From positions 50,124,790-50,188,789 of the forward strand of contig CM068583.1 in NCBI GenBank assembly GCA_035048485.1: a stretch of 64,000 nt of DNA, in the 5' to 3' direction. Of this stretch, positions 12,821 through 24,029 are shown one piece after another (positions within the stretch are counted from its first letter, which is position 1; each line of letters starts with the position of its first letter). This DNA comes from Pteria penguin (Eukaryota; Mollusca; Bivalvia; Pterioida; Pteriidae). The notes beneath the pieces were generated by a model, which was not told the DNA's origin, ran no database searches, and was given only the letters and a program-made list of their open reading frames with translations. The position numbers and the translations under genes are program-made.

Positions 12821-13243
12821 CTATACAAAAAAATACAACTAAGAACGATAATCGGGGACACATTTTGTCAATCGCAGTATCTCGGGCCTTTAATAATAAT
12901 AATAGGCCTTCACAAAACATGGATATACACAAGGATGAATATATGATTATATGAATGATATAATCAAATCAGACTAGTTGAACGTATTAACACAACACGT
13001 TTCATTTAGATTAGTTTAACTTTGCCTTTCTATTAAATATTTTTGAGAGGAACTTTTATAGGTATATATAGAGAGCATGAGTTTTGTATGTATGTCGGGA
13101 TGGGTGTCGGGAGCCTATTCTATATGTTTACTTGTAAAATTCCGTACGTATTGTCACAATCTGTGACGAGGGGAATCTAGCTATTAGTGGTTGCTAGCAA
13201 CGGATTCGTGTTATATCAGGGACGTATACGTCCTTGGTTATAT

Positions 13244-15218
13244 CAGGGACGTATATATCTAAAGGGATATGCAACTACCCCGCTATCCTAGCATAGCCTC
13301 GTTTTAAATGTGTTGAAAAAGTTGCGCATGCGCGATAAGAAATGTCCGCCATATTTTTCCTTATTCGTCGCCTGAGAAAGTTGTTGTCTTCATAGAACAA
13401 TATTCAGAAGAGATCGTTAATGCCGTATCCTTAAATTAAGGTGAGTTTAATGTTTGAAATTGTTCACTTCTTGTAAAGTTAAAATGAACCATTGTTTTTA
13501 GTGTTCAAAGCAACCTCTCTGCGAGCCTCTCGTGCCGGTCGTGGAGTACATGTTAAAAATAAGCAGCATAACGGCAACCGAAAATAAGTGACATAAACCC
13601 TTGTAAACGTGAATGTGAATACAACACAATGAAAACGAAAGTATTGTGACTTAGAAAAAAATAATATTTCGAAATGCTTATGCTGCATGCGATTACTATA
13701 ACGATAATATATAACAAAGGTATGGGTCTACCCGTTTCTGTTGTTGTATCAATAGCCCGACTTTTACATGAAACTCCTCCCTAACGCGTCGATAACTTTT
13801 TTTCATGTGATGTTTTTCTGATTTATATTATCATACTAAACACCGATCGGGTCATGGTTTTTCGATCTATATTTTCATTAAATGGATTAGGGCACGTAAA
13901 TATGTACGTCCAAGACGGGCTCGGTAATGATTTCAAGTACAGAGGAAATATAGTGTTTAGTCCATTAAATCAAATAAAAGGGGTCATTATTAATGATTAT
14001 TGTCCCATTGTAAACAAAAAAGTTATTAAAATGAAATAAGGTGTGAAAATGGATATTAAAATAATTATATTACTGATTTTTTATATATATATTTGCAGGT
14101 TTTCTGTGGACAGTGGATTCCGGGCAGTAGATCATGGATTGTGACATTAAAGTTTTATTATTTTCCAATTATGTACAAAAGTGCACATTCAATAAAATAT
14201 AGTATTTAACTCACTAAATAGGCAAATTTATGAAATGAAATATTTTCGAAAATAATTTTTCTCATTATTTGACTTAGATTTTATATATTAGAGGTTCTGG
14301 AGACACTTATTATCAGAAAGTATTTCATCAGATGGTAGATTATATTATTGTTAATATGGATGAAATGTTACATACGGATGTGACAACCGAAATAAAACCT
14401 AAAATATCTCCCGGGACAATGATCGTTGGTCATGTTTCTCACAATGATGCCCCTAAACTCGAACCCCGGAAAAGTAAGATGAAACAAAGCAGAAGTTAAA
14501 AAAATAAAAAGAACGAAAGAGGGAGGGAGAAATTAAAAATTAATCAGAATTTATAAAGACTTTCTATTCTTCTGCTTATACTGCTTTGTTGTGTCGGAAA
14601 CCAGATATACATGTATAGGGGCCAAAAAAAGTGAAAAAAATACAACAAAAACAAAACAACCCCCCTCCCCCCCCCAAAAAAAAATAAATAAAAAACAAAA
14701 CAAACAAACAAAAAGGCATATAATTACCAGTGAAGGCAATCGGACATCTTGCATGCTCTCGCTCTACTAATAATTCTGTTATGAACGTACGCCATATACG
14801 ATATAACAATAGGAATAACAATACCTTCCCCAGATATTCACCTGGGTATTAAATGTAATCGTTTAAAACAACAAACCAATCAAAGCCGTTACGTAATGTC
14901 GTCATATATTAATTAACACTAGGGATAGTTCTATACGTCCCATTTAACACCGCTTTATGAAGTAAACATATAGTTTTAAGTGGTTATTTTAAATACTCAT
15001 AAATGACATAATTAATAAGTAAAATTTTATTGCATAATTTTAGAATAGATACGTTATATTGCATTGTACTGGTGTGAATTGTCATTTTGTTGGATTGTTT
15101 AATGTCCGAAATAGCAGAATAATTAAATGCGCATGCGCAACTTTTTCAACACATTTAAAACGAGGCTACGATAGGGCAGGGGGGTAGTTGCATATCCCTT
15201 TAGATATATACGTCCCTG
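13244..15218. mobile_element. Unit with 90-bp inverted repeats carrying NRF1-like sites
   Basis: Inverted repeats at 13244-13333 and 15129-15218 are nearly identical, running from CAGGGACGTATATATC to GCGCATGCGC. The inner edges carry TGCGCATGCGCG and TGCGCATGCGCA, which fit the NRF1 consensus. Further CAGGGACGTATA words lie just outside both arms. No transposase is visible. Inside is a possible two-exon transcription unit, listed separately. It lies between KIF23 and the LINE remnants. The family is not one I can name. Confidence 0.6.
13345..14215 (+). ncRNA. Possible small spliced transcript inside the TIR unit
   Basis: Next to the left NRF1-like site, 13345-13440 looks like a first exon: it contains CCGCCAT (a YY1-type core) and ends AAG|GTGAGT at 13441. 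A pyrimidine/TA tract ending TTTGCAG (14098) could begin a second exon holding AATAAA at 14191-14196. Only very short reading frames exist (17 codons from 13342), so it would be noncoding or encode a micropeptide. This is inferred from signals only. Confidence 0.25.
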
Positions 15219-15249
15219 GTTATATGTAAACATATCTTTTAAGTAAGGA

Positions 15250-15285
15250 CAGGGACGTATATAACACGTGTTATATACGTCCCTG
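15250..15285. repeat. Perfect 36-bp palindrome
   Basis: CAGGGACGTATATAACAC is followed directly by its exact reverse complement, with CACGTG at the centre. It lies 31 bp outside the right arm of the preceding TIR unit and uses the same CAGGGACGTATATA end word, so it looks like two element ends fused head to head. Confidence 0.85.
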
Positions 15286-15289
15286 GTAA

Positions 15290-16280
15290 GGAGGGGATAA
15301 ATTATTCAATATTTTGTAAAGAAGAATTCCCTTATTGAGATCACATCTTTCAAAAACATTCAACCAACCTAGTTTATCAAATAATGGTTGGGATGGTGCG
15401 TCAGATACATTAGTAATAATAGAAGGCCTAAAACAAATCCTTGGGGTACTCCACAAGATCAAGCTGCATGGCTAGATTGAGTATTTCCTGTGTTGACGGT
15501 CTGCACTGTGTTCGTCAAATATGACTGAAACCATTCTAAATTGTGTTATAGTTATATCGCTTTTCATTTTTTTAATCTGGTGAATAACAAGATCGAAAGC
15601 TTTTTATTTTTTTTTAGTTCTAGCAGAACTACCCATATTACATTACCACTGTCAATATCAGCTATCCCTTTTTTCAGTGAGTTTGATAAGAGCTGTTTGG
15701 CATGAATGCAACTTGCAAAAACTTGATTGCGCACGCAAAGTAAATTATGTTCTAATAAGTAATCCTGACGTTGTGAAGCAATGTGTCTGTCAAACAACTT
15801 TGAGATAGTAGGTAAAATAGAAATAGGTCTGTAGTTGCCACTGGATTTGATTTTCTTCTGTTTTATAAATCGGGGTTATATTAGCTATTTTAAGTTTTTC
15901 CGGGAATAACCAGTATCGATGCTCAAATTTATCATCTGCGCGATGGGCTTTGCGGTTAATTCTTCAGATATATGTAGCTTAATTGTCTTGGATCCTAGTG
16001 AGTTGATACCTGCTGATTTGCCATCATGTAATTTACTTAACATATAGTGAACATTAGCTTCTGCTATTGGTCTTATTTTAAATGTTTGGGCTGGTATAAT
16101 TTTCGTGTCTGTAAATTCGTTAGGGGAACTAAAAGTATTCACAGAATCTATTATATCATCTTTCATGAATTTATCTCACAATTTCGTGTCAAATTTATTA
16201 AAAAGTTCAGCAATTTCTTTCAAATGTAGTCTCAGCTATTGCTGCACCATCACATAGCTTGTTAGTGAGTGAGTTCCTTG
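15290..16280 (-). pseudogene. Decayed LINE reverse transcriptase
   Basis: On the minus strand, fragments follow one another in non-LTR reverse-transcriptase order: MLSKLHDGKSAGINSLGSKT and the following block to LSIDTGY (about 16060-15900), then RQDYLLEHNLL...VFASCIHAKQ with ISDID-like IADIDSGNVIW (15790-15600), then LGWLNVFERCDLNKGILLYK (about 15390-15310), which resembles the region after the RT domain. Frames change and stops intervene, and the YxDD block is not intact. A jockey/CR1-like superfamily member is likely; clade not determined. Confidence 0.7.
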
Positions 16281-16334
16281 TGGTACTTATTGCTTAATAC
16301 CGCGCCATATATCTCCCACCACATGGCTTTCGGC

Positions 16335-16357
16335 TCGTTGCCCCCCCCCCCCCCCCT
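16335..16357. repeat. Poly(C) tract
   Basis: A run of about 18 C residues. Similar runs occur at about 2300, 2798, 20677, 22111, 22451, 23002 and 23653, mostly inside the composite repeats. Confidence 0.7.
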
Positions 16358-16807
16358 CAATAGTATCAATAAACAAAAGTAAATAACTCACTGCAGTCGA
16401 CATGTCAAATTATCCCTCATATCGCCTCATCTTACCTTTGATTGTTTTCCATCCTCCGTGACCTCAACCCAAATGTCATTTAAACTTCGACAAGTACACT
16501 TCCTAACATTCCGTGTATATTTGTTTGTTTTTCGAGTTGCATGCGCCGTTTCGAGGTGAAAATAAGCTTCATTCGAAAGAAAAGGAGGAATCTGTATTTT
16601 CCTGGGTAGACAAAACTGAGGTATAAGTTTTCTATTAATATCTAAGCTTTTGAGCAGTCAGATTTCAATGTCAAGAGAGAATTTGAATTTCATAATTGTC
16701 GCCTTGTCATTTCTTAATTCACATTCTTACTTTCAAAGTCTAGACGTAATCATTTTGTCCGGATTGACTATAACCCTTGTGTCCAGTCTATAACTGTATG
16801 GTATATA

Positions 16808-17105
16808 TTACTGTATAAAGGAACAGAACAGTATCTGTGCACTCACATCATTAGATTTTGAATTTTGCATGGTTTTCTCATAGAGCTTTTCTAGGAAGTA
16901 ACTACATACTACATAGGACTTTAGTGTTGTTTGTACATAACCATTAAAATAATTCAAATTCAGAAAGAGGGTCTTCAAGGTTTCTTGAAGTACTTTAAAC
17001 TCAAATATTGATACTAAAGACATTTCGATATAAAATGAAACTCATCTTCAGTATCTGTGTTGCAAAATGGACAAATGCGATTCTGCATATGTATTTTCAT
17101 CTCTG
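16808..17105 (-). pseudogene. C-terminal fragment of a second LINE ORF2
   Basis: Minus strand from about 17100 reads RICPFCNTDTEDEFHFISKC, the cysteine/histidine motif at the C-terminus of many non-LTR retrotransposon ORF2 proteins. A stop follows at once; after a frame change an Ile/Phe-rich stretch continues to about 16808. It is separate from the RT fragment at 15.3-16.3 kb and may belong to the same or a neighbouring insertion. Confidence 0.6.
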
Positions 17106-17109
17106 TAGA

Positions 17110-18990
17110 CTAGTTTTATTTAACAGTTAGAAGAAAAACATTACTTACAAATAAATATCGAATATTGATTATACATAAGTTTCGTGCATTGTGAATGACA
17201 TATGACTGCTATAATTGTGCTTACACATAAAACTGTTGATAGATAAATTTTATTCAGATTCATATTTTAAATAAAAATTTAATATAGATATTATTGATTG
17301 TCAACCTCTCTTTCACTGTAGTTATAAATTAACAATCTGCAAGCAGATGGCATTTCCAACTTCTAATGTTACGGCTGTGATAAGACAGTATACATTTCAA
17401 CGTGCACACCATTTTATCATGTGAAGATTTATTTAAGCAAATCCCCGTGAAATACAAGTTCAACCCCGTCTCCAAATCAAACCCATTTATATAGATTTTA
17501 TGCTAGAACATTCCGTATCAATTGCATTCTTTTATCATTTTGGCGATATCAAATAGCGTCATGCATGTACCGCTCCCTGCCGATGTTTGCAAATGTTTAT
17601 CATGACAGTTATAGGTGCTACTAGAAATTTCATTTTTGAAAGAATTTGATCAAACGTAACTATGTAGCACGAATATTCGTTTACCATGTCATATCATTTT
17701 ATAATATATTATTCTAAACATATTTGAAGTTATTTATCTTATGGAATTACTCACAATATTTGTTGTCTATAATCATTAAATGAATTCTTGCGTACTCTAG
17801 CGCACTCTGGTGTGTTACAACGGTGACAGTCTTTTTCCTCCCTGTAACACACTTCGAGTCTGCTGGAGCACCGGGTTTAGAGCGCAATCTGCCAATCTTG
17901 AAATCATAATTTGGTCATTTAATTTTTGTACTTGATTTGTCTACACATATGGATACATTTGAAGTTGTATTCCTTTTCACGACATATCTTGGCTTTTGAA
18001 TTTGTGCTTTAAAATTTCATCAACTGCAATGCTAATTACTATCCCAGTGCAGTACCACAAAGAATGCATAACAAGCGCTACGTAGTTTTATGTTACATTT
18101 GTAATTATTCACAACAATCTCTTTTTTTTCAAGAAACAATGTAATATAAATTTAACGAATTTACAGGTGTGTGTACTACAAAATTAATCGTTTCTATAAA
18201 CATATGCACATAATTTTATCATTGTCAAGCCTTGAGCTATAAAAAATAAAAATAAATAAATAAAAAATAAAAAATAAAGCAAAGTGAAGATATCGGTATG
18301 CAGTTAAACTATGCATATATTCATATATCATATCGCGATTTTTTCATCTCTTTACACGACTTTTTACAGCGAATCGCTTGTCGCACGTTTAGGCCTATTT
18401 GTCGCACGATTCGGCGTGCGACAGCCTGAGTGCGACAGGTTAGACACCCTTGGACGCCGCTCACCTTTTTGTTTTTAGTTATGACCCAATATAGCCTATA
18501 ATTTACGTGGCCCCAGTGTAATATATAATGGAAGGTATGATCAAACATTCCAAAGTCAGTATCATTTTGAGTCAGTTGTACACCAGTCGATCGGCTCCTG
18601 TGTATTATAATGTAACTATTTTAATTGTTCTGCCTCCGGATCGATAAGTCGGGGCATATTGTTTTTGTCATGTCTAAGTCTGTCTGTTTGTCTTTCTGTC
18701 TGTCAACAGATACCTTAACCTTAACATTTTAAAAAATTATTATTATCTTATTATCTATTATCATACGTAATATGGCAGGGAGGTATATTTAAATACGTGT
18801 TTAAGGTAATTATATTGTAATACATTTTAAGCGATAATATTTTGCATCATATAAATGAGATACTAGTATATGCATATTTTACTATAGCATAGGCAGATCT
18901 AGAAATCTGAATATCTACTGGTGACATTTCCAAAAGATGATAGTATCTTGCGGAAAATGGCGCCTTTTGTGTTCTAATTCATTTCTTCTT
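17110..18990. other. Intergenic stretch with no supported gene
   Basis: AT-rich sequence. I see only a short hairpin near 17810-17853 (GTGTGTTACA and TGTAACACAC arms), a cluster of GTCGCAC/GTGCGAC words near 18395-18440 and an (AAATAA)n-like tract near 18240-18275. None identifies a gene or element. Confidence 0.5.
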
Positions 18991-20159
18991 GCTTTCAGAG
19001 ACAGAACAAAGATAACTCTGTAGTGTGGAGATGCAGCGTTAGAAACAAAGTTCAAACATGTCCCATGATTGTGCATCCACATCAAGATGTCTTCTCCACC
19101 TATGATCAACACCACACCCACCAATCCAAACCTGGAATCCTGCGTGTCATCACTATTAAGAAGAAAGTATGCGACAAGGCCATGAAAGAACTATTCGTAC
19201 CCGCACCTACAATCGTGGACCAGATCTTTCAAGAGTATGCTGATTCGAAGGAACCAGAACATGCCAGACCAAACCCCACCCAGTTAGCCCGGACAGCAAA
19301 CAGGAAAAGACAACAGTCCAAACCAGACAACCCAACAGATCTATCTTTTCAGGTAAATATATTTATAAAAGATACTTGTTAAAAATTTGATATTGATTTG
19401 ATTGAAAATTAAATGAAATTAGAAATTTTATATTGATTTCACATGCTAATGTTGCTTAATTCATATCTGAAGTAATATGGAATATGTCAATATTGCTTTT
19501 CACGCTTAAGTGGTATCGGTAATCGGTTTATCGAGAGCAAATCGTATTCATTCTTTACTTATTTTCTGTTTTAGGTTGACGAGGATTTCATCACAAATAT
19601 ATGGAGACGAACTTCTACCGTGGAAATGTGAGATCGGGGACTAAACGCCATCTACTATTCGCCACCAACCGACAGCGCCAGCTACTTACTAATGCCAAGA
19701 CCTGGTATATTGATGGTACCTTTAAGATAGTCAGCAGACAATTCTACTAACTTCTATCTATTCACTCATTCGTATGCTCTGGAGAAGATATGAAGCAGTT
19801 ACCTGGTATTTTTGTCCTTATGTCTGGTAAGAGTAAGCGAGGTTATAAAAAAGGTGAATTCTAACATGAGTATCATAATAATGTTATAAGTAAATTATAC
19901 TATGTTTTATTTTTGTTATATATTACATATGTATCAATTCCTCGTTAATTATTGATGTGTTAATTGAATCTATATCTTCAGGTCCAGATGTAATAATTAT
20001 GTCTTCATAATCATAACATGTATATTCTTTATTGTTTTAGGTTTCAAAGCTATATTGGACCTACTACCAGGGACCAGGTATGATTTATATAACGTATGGA
20101 TCTAAATAATCTAAACAAACATGAATGTAATTATTACTATATATTTGCACAACTACTGT

Positions 20160-20717
20160 CAGGCGCGGATCCAGCCAGGCTTCCGTGGAGGGGGACTTTG
20201 TACCTTGTTCCCCCTACCAAGGATCTACCCTGCATCCACCGGGGACATATAGGCAGTCCCTAGACCCTGCGCCGAGTTTTACGCCTCCTCCAACTGAAAA
20301 TCTGGATCCATGCCTGATAAAATTTCCGTGAATTAGAACAAAAGGGGCCTAATACGGCACACACGATTTTGCAAGATTTTTGTCATATCTTCTCAGGGAA
20401 ATACCATCCCTACCTATGGGAGGGAGGGAGGTGTGAACATGATAATTTTTGACCGAAAATATTACGACAGTTTTCATCCGATTTCAGAGTTTTTGCGGAA
20501 TATTTGAAGTCAAGAAAATGTCGATGAATAATGCAAAAAAGCGCACCAGATTGCACCATTTTGCCTCATTTTTGCAAAATTTTCTCGGGGGAGGTCCCCC
20601 GAATCCCCACCTGTGGAGGGGCGGACCCCTCCCATAACCTCCCCATTTGGCCCCTCAGGCCTCAATTGTGAGGTACCCCCCCCCCCCCGGGCACATGAAG
20701 TTTTGGATCCGTGCCTG
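20160..20717. mobile_element. Short TIR element with CAGGCRCGGATCC ends
   Basis: Ends CAGGCGCGGATCC and GGATCCGTGCCTG form 13-bp inverted repeats with one mismatch. ACTGT flanks both sides (20155-20159 and 20718-20722) as a candidate 5-bp duplication. The interior is GC- and C-rich with no transposase frame. It sits in the gap where transposase exons are missing. Confidence 0.65.
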
Positions 20718-20842
20718 ACTGTAATTGAGTGATCGTCAAGTGCCCGACATCACACATTTTGGCACACTTGTTCATTATGACGTCATAAATAAATGGCCCG
20801 TCAAACATGAATTTGACTATGACGCCACAATGGAACTACGCA

Positions 20843-21109
20843 TTGATTGATTGATTGATTTTTGTTTTACGTCACACCACGTATATGGTGACGGCATCTG
20901 CCTGATGCGGGGCATACAAATTTTGACCTTTGCAACGGACCCACCCGAAGCAGTGAGGGATCTTTAACGTGCCATGCATACCACGACACGGGGCCTCGGT
21001 TTTTACTGTCTCATCCGAAAGAAATGACACCGGCATGACCAGAGCGGGACTCGAACCCCGGCCTCCCGATCAGGAGTCCGACGCGATACCACTTGGCCAC
21101 GCCGGCTTA
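20843..21109 (-). repeat. tRNA-headed SINE, intact, 11-bp target duplication
   Basis: Reverse-oriented: a (TTGA)n tail, TTTTGTTTTACGTCACACCA, the core GGCATCTGCCTGATGCGG and CAGTGAGGGATCTTTAACGT, then the reversed tRNA head with GGACTCGAACCCCGG and TGGCCACGCCGGC. GGAACTACGCA flanks it at 20832-20842 and 21110-21120. The intact head keeps A box (TGGCCTAGTGG) and B box (GGTTCGAGTCC), so it may still be transcribable by RNA polymerase III. Confidence 0.9.
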
Positions 21110-21164
21110 GGAACTACGCAAGACCTATGTATTTTATTTCTGTATAAAGTACATTGATCGATGA

Positions 21165-21434
21165 AGCCGGCGTGGCCTAGTGGTATCGCGTCGGACTCCT
21201 GATCGGGAGGCCGGGGTTCGAGTCCCGCTCTGGTCATGCCGTTGTCATGTCTTTCGGATGAGACAGTAAAAACCGAGGCCCCGTGTCGTGGTATGCATGG
21301 CACGTTAAAGATCCCTCACTGCTTCGGGTGGGTCCGTTGCAAAGGTCAAAATTTGTATGCCTCGCATCAGGCAGATGCCGTCACCATATTCGTGAAGTAT
21401 TCGTGGTGTGACGTAAAACAAAAATCAATCAATC
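21165..21434 (+). repeat. tRNA-headed SINE, forward copy, own target duplication
   Basis: Same family as the copy at 20843-21109 with only a handful of differences, in the opposite orientation and about 55 bp away. It starts GCCGGCGTGGCCTAGTGG and ends with (ATCA)n. CATTGATCGATGA is found at 21152-21164 and 21434-21446, which partly merges with the tail. Because each copy has its own duplication, the pair arose by two insertions, not by inversion. Confidence 0.88.
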
Positions 21435-21627
21435 ATTGATCGATGACGTCATAACGCCCCATACTTGACCCACTTTTCAACACAGAAAGCGATGTTTGGC
21501 AGACTTTTGACGGTTCAGTTTATAAATAGGAAATGGAAGTTTCCAGTATGATATTTTGGCGTTAAAGCGCATATATATATAAATATATAGAATTAGTGTC
21601 TTATTTTGTATTTTCATGCAGGAATAA

Positions 21628-21946
21628 AGTATAATGTCTGATGCATTTATGAGATATAATGCGCTAACGCATAATGCACGGTCACGTTTTAAGTTTGTAT
21701 ATTTATATCCATATAATGTAACTTTGTCAGTAAAATTGTCTATCTTTTTAATTGTGACTACAATCAGCGATACTCAGCCCACAAGTTCATTAGGAGGCTG
21801 TTGGCCGTACCGTTTCTGCCTGCCGAACAGATTCCCTTCATCATCAAGATGAAAGAAACCACTACATCAGAAACAAGAACAACGCCTAGCGTGGCATAAT
21901 ACGCCCGTCGCTTAATTCGGACGGGATCAATTCGCATTTGGCATGA
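21628..21946 (+). repeat. Direct repeat, copy 1, carrying a transposase exon piece
   Basis: About 315 bp nearly identical to 22671-22988. It includes the exon piece encoding AHKFIRRLLAVPFLPAEQ and the end AACGCCTAGCGTGGCATAAT of a family B element. The splice acceptor before the exon reads TTTTTAAT here but TTTTTCAG in copy 2, so copy 1 has lost it. Confidence 0.85.
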
Positions 21947-24029
21947 TTTTCATGAAAAACATCTGTTTACTAAAATTAATTGCGTTTCATAGCATTTTAT
22001 CATAGGAATAAGTCCAAGGGCAATAACTCCTGCAGAAATGGTCCTATCGAACCCATCTTGGAACTTGACCTGCGAAAAAAAAACCTTGAAATTTTCTAGT
22101 ACAAGCAGCCCCCCCCCCCCAACACCCCAACACCCCCCTCCTAAAATTATAAATTTCTCAAAAATGAAGAAAAAGATATCAATACCTGTAAAATATGTGG
22201 AAGTTGGTACATTTTACTTGTTTCATGATTTTCATAATGTTTTTACAAAAATTAGATTTTTAATGAATTTTCAAAACAAAATCTTGAAATTTATAAGTCC
22301 AAGGGCCATAAATCTGTCAAAAGTGACCAATCGTAACAAAATTTGAACTGGTACTGACGCCGCTTGATATAAAGCTATATACCAAATTTCAATTCAAGAT
22401 CTTGAAAGACGGCAAAAAAGTCCGGAAAACATGACCTAGGACATATGGTCACCCCCCCCCCCCTAAAACTATAAATTTCTCAAAAATGAAAAAAAAAAAT
22501 ATTAAAACCCGTAATATATGTGATAGTTGGTACATTTTACTTGTTTCATGATAAATTTCATAATGGTTTGACCAAAAAATGATTTTTTATGAATTTCTGA
22601 AAAAAATCTTGAAATTTGTAAGTCCAAGTCAAAGTCCGGAAAACATGACCTAGGACATATGGTCACCCATAAAGTATAATGTCTGATGCAGTTATGAGAT
22701 ATAATGCGCTAACGCATAATGCACGGTCACGTTTTAAGTTTGTATATTTATATCCATATAATGTAACTTTGTCAGTAAAATTGTCTATCTTTTTCAGTGT
22801 GACTACAATCAGCGATACTCAGCCCACAAGTTCATTAGGAGGCTGTTGGCCGTACCGTTTCTGCCTGCCGAACAGATTCCCTTCATCTTCAAGATGAAAG
22901 AAACCACTACATCAGAAACAAGAACAACGCCTAGCGTGGCATAATACGCCCGTCGCTTAATTCGGACAGGATCAATTCGCCTGACCTAGGACATATGGTC
23001 ACCCCCCCCCCCCCTAAAAATATAAATTTCTCAAAAATGAAAAAAAGATATTAAAACCTGTAATATATGTGATAGTTGGTACATTTTACTTGTTTCATGA
23101 CAAATTTCATAATGTTTTGACCAAAAAATGATTTTTAATGAATTTCTGAAAAAATCTTGAAATTTATAAGTCCAAGGGCCATAAATCCGTCAAAAGTAGG
23201 TCAATCCTAACAAAACTCGAACTGGTACTGACGCCGCTTGAAATAAAGCTATATACTAAATTTCAACTCAATATCTTGAAAGACGGCAAAAAAATTCCAG
23301 AAAACATGACCTAGGACATATGGTCATCCCCCCTTAAAATCTTATATTATAAATTTCTAAAAAATGAAAAAAAAGATATTAAAACCCGTAACAAATGTGA
23401 TAGTTGGTACATTTTACTTGTTTCATGATAAATTTCATAATGTTTTGACAAAAAATAGATTTTTAATGAATTTCTGAAAAAAATCTTGAAATTTATAAGT
23501 CCAAGGGCCATAAATCCGTTAAAAGGAGGTCAATCGTAACAAAACTCGAACTGGTACTGACGTCGCTTGAAATAAAGCTATATACTGAATTTCAACTCAA
23601 TATCTTGAAAGACGGCAAAAAAGTCCGGAAAACATGACCTAGGACATATGGTCCCCCCCCCCTTAAATTATAAATTTCTCAAAAATGAAGAAAAAGATAT
23701 TAAAACCCGTAACATATGTGATAGTCGGTACATTTTACTTGTTTCATGAGAAATTTCATAATGTTTTGACAAAAAATAGATTTTTAATGAATTTCTGAAA
23801 AAATCTTGAAATTTATAAGTCCAAGGGCCATAAATCCGTCAAAAGTAGGTCAATCCTAACAAAACTCGAACTGGTACCAACGCCGCTTGAAATAAAGCTA
23901 TATACCTAATTTCAACTCAATATCTTGAAAGACGGCAAAAAAGGTCCGGAAAACATGACCCCGGACAGACGGACGCATGGACGGACAGCGCCATAACATA
24001 ATAAGTCCTGTCTAATGACGGGCGTATAA
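21885..24029 (-). mobile_element. Family B element with tandem payload, reverse orientation, rearranged
   Basis: The right end, read in reverse, starts TATACGCCCGTCATTAGACA and then TATTATGTTATGGCG; the left end is the reverse of GGGCGTATTATGCC...GCTAGGCGTT. Both match the plus-oriented copies at 44.6 and 50.4 kb. The inside holds about five units of roughly 330 bp (full copies near 22990, 23315 and 23645) with ACATGACCTAGGACATATGG, a poly-C run and TCTTGAAAGACGGCAAAA. It interrupts the transposase pseudogene and contains the second copy of the 315-bp direct repeat. Confidence 0.65.
22671..22988 (+). repeat. Direct repeat, copy 2, with intact splice acceptor
   Basis: Second copy of the 21628-21946 segment. 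CTTTTTCAG precedes TGTGACTACAATCAGCG, so a MULE transposase exon could begin at about 22800 and read CDYNQRYSAHKFIRRLLA. Copies differ at a few positions, for example TTCATCATC versus TTCATCTTC. Confidence 0.85.

Noticed and set aside
14551..14821. Hydrophobic Gly/Phe-rich open frames
   Set aside because: They arise from an A- and C-rich low-complexity tract read in reverse.
21166..21240. tRNA gene
   Set aside because: The A and B boxes are present, but the sequence continues into a SINE core and tail with a target duplication, so it is a SINE head and not a functional tRNA.
20969..21303. Two open frames reading MPCIPRHGASVFTVSSER on opposite strands
   Set aside because: Both are the same SINE read from its two oppositely oriented copies. 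The similarity reflects the repeat, not a protein.
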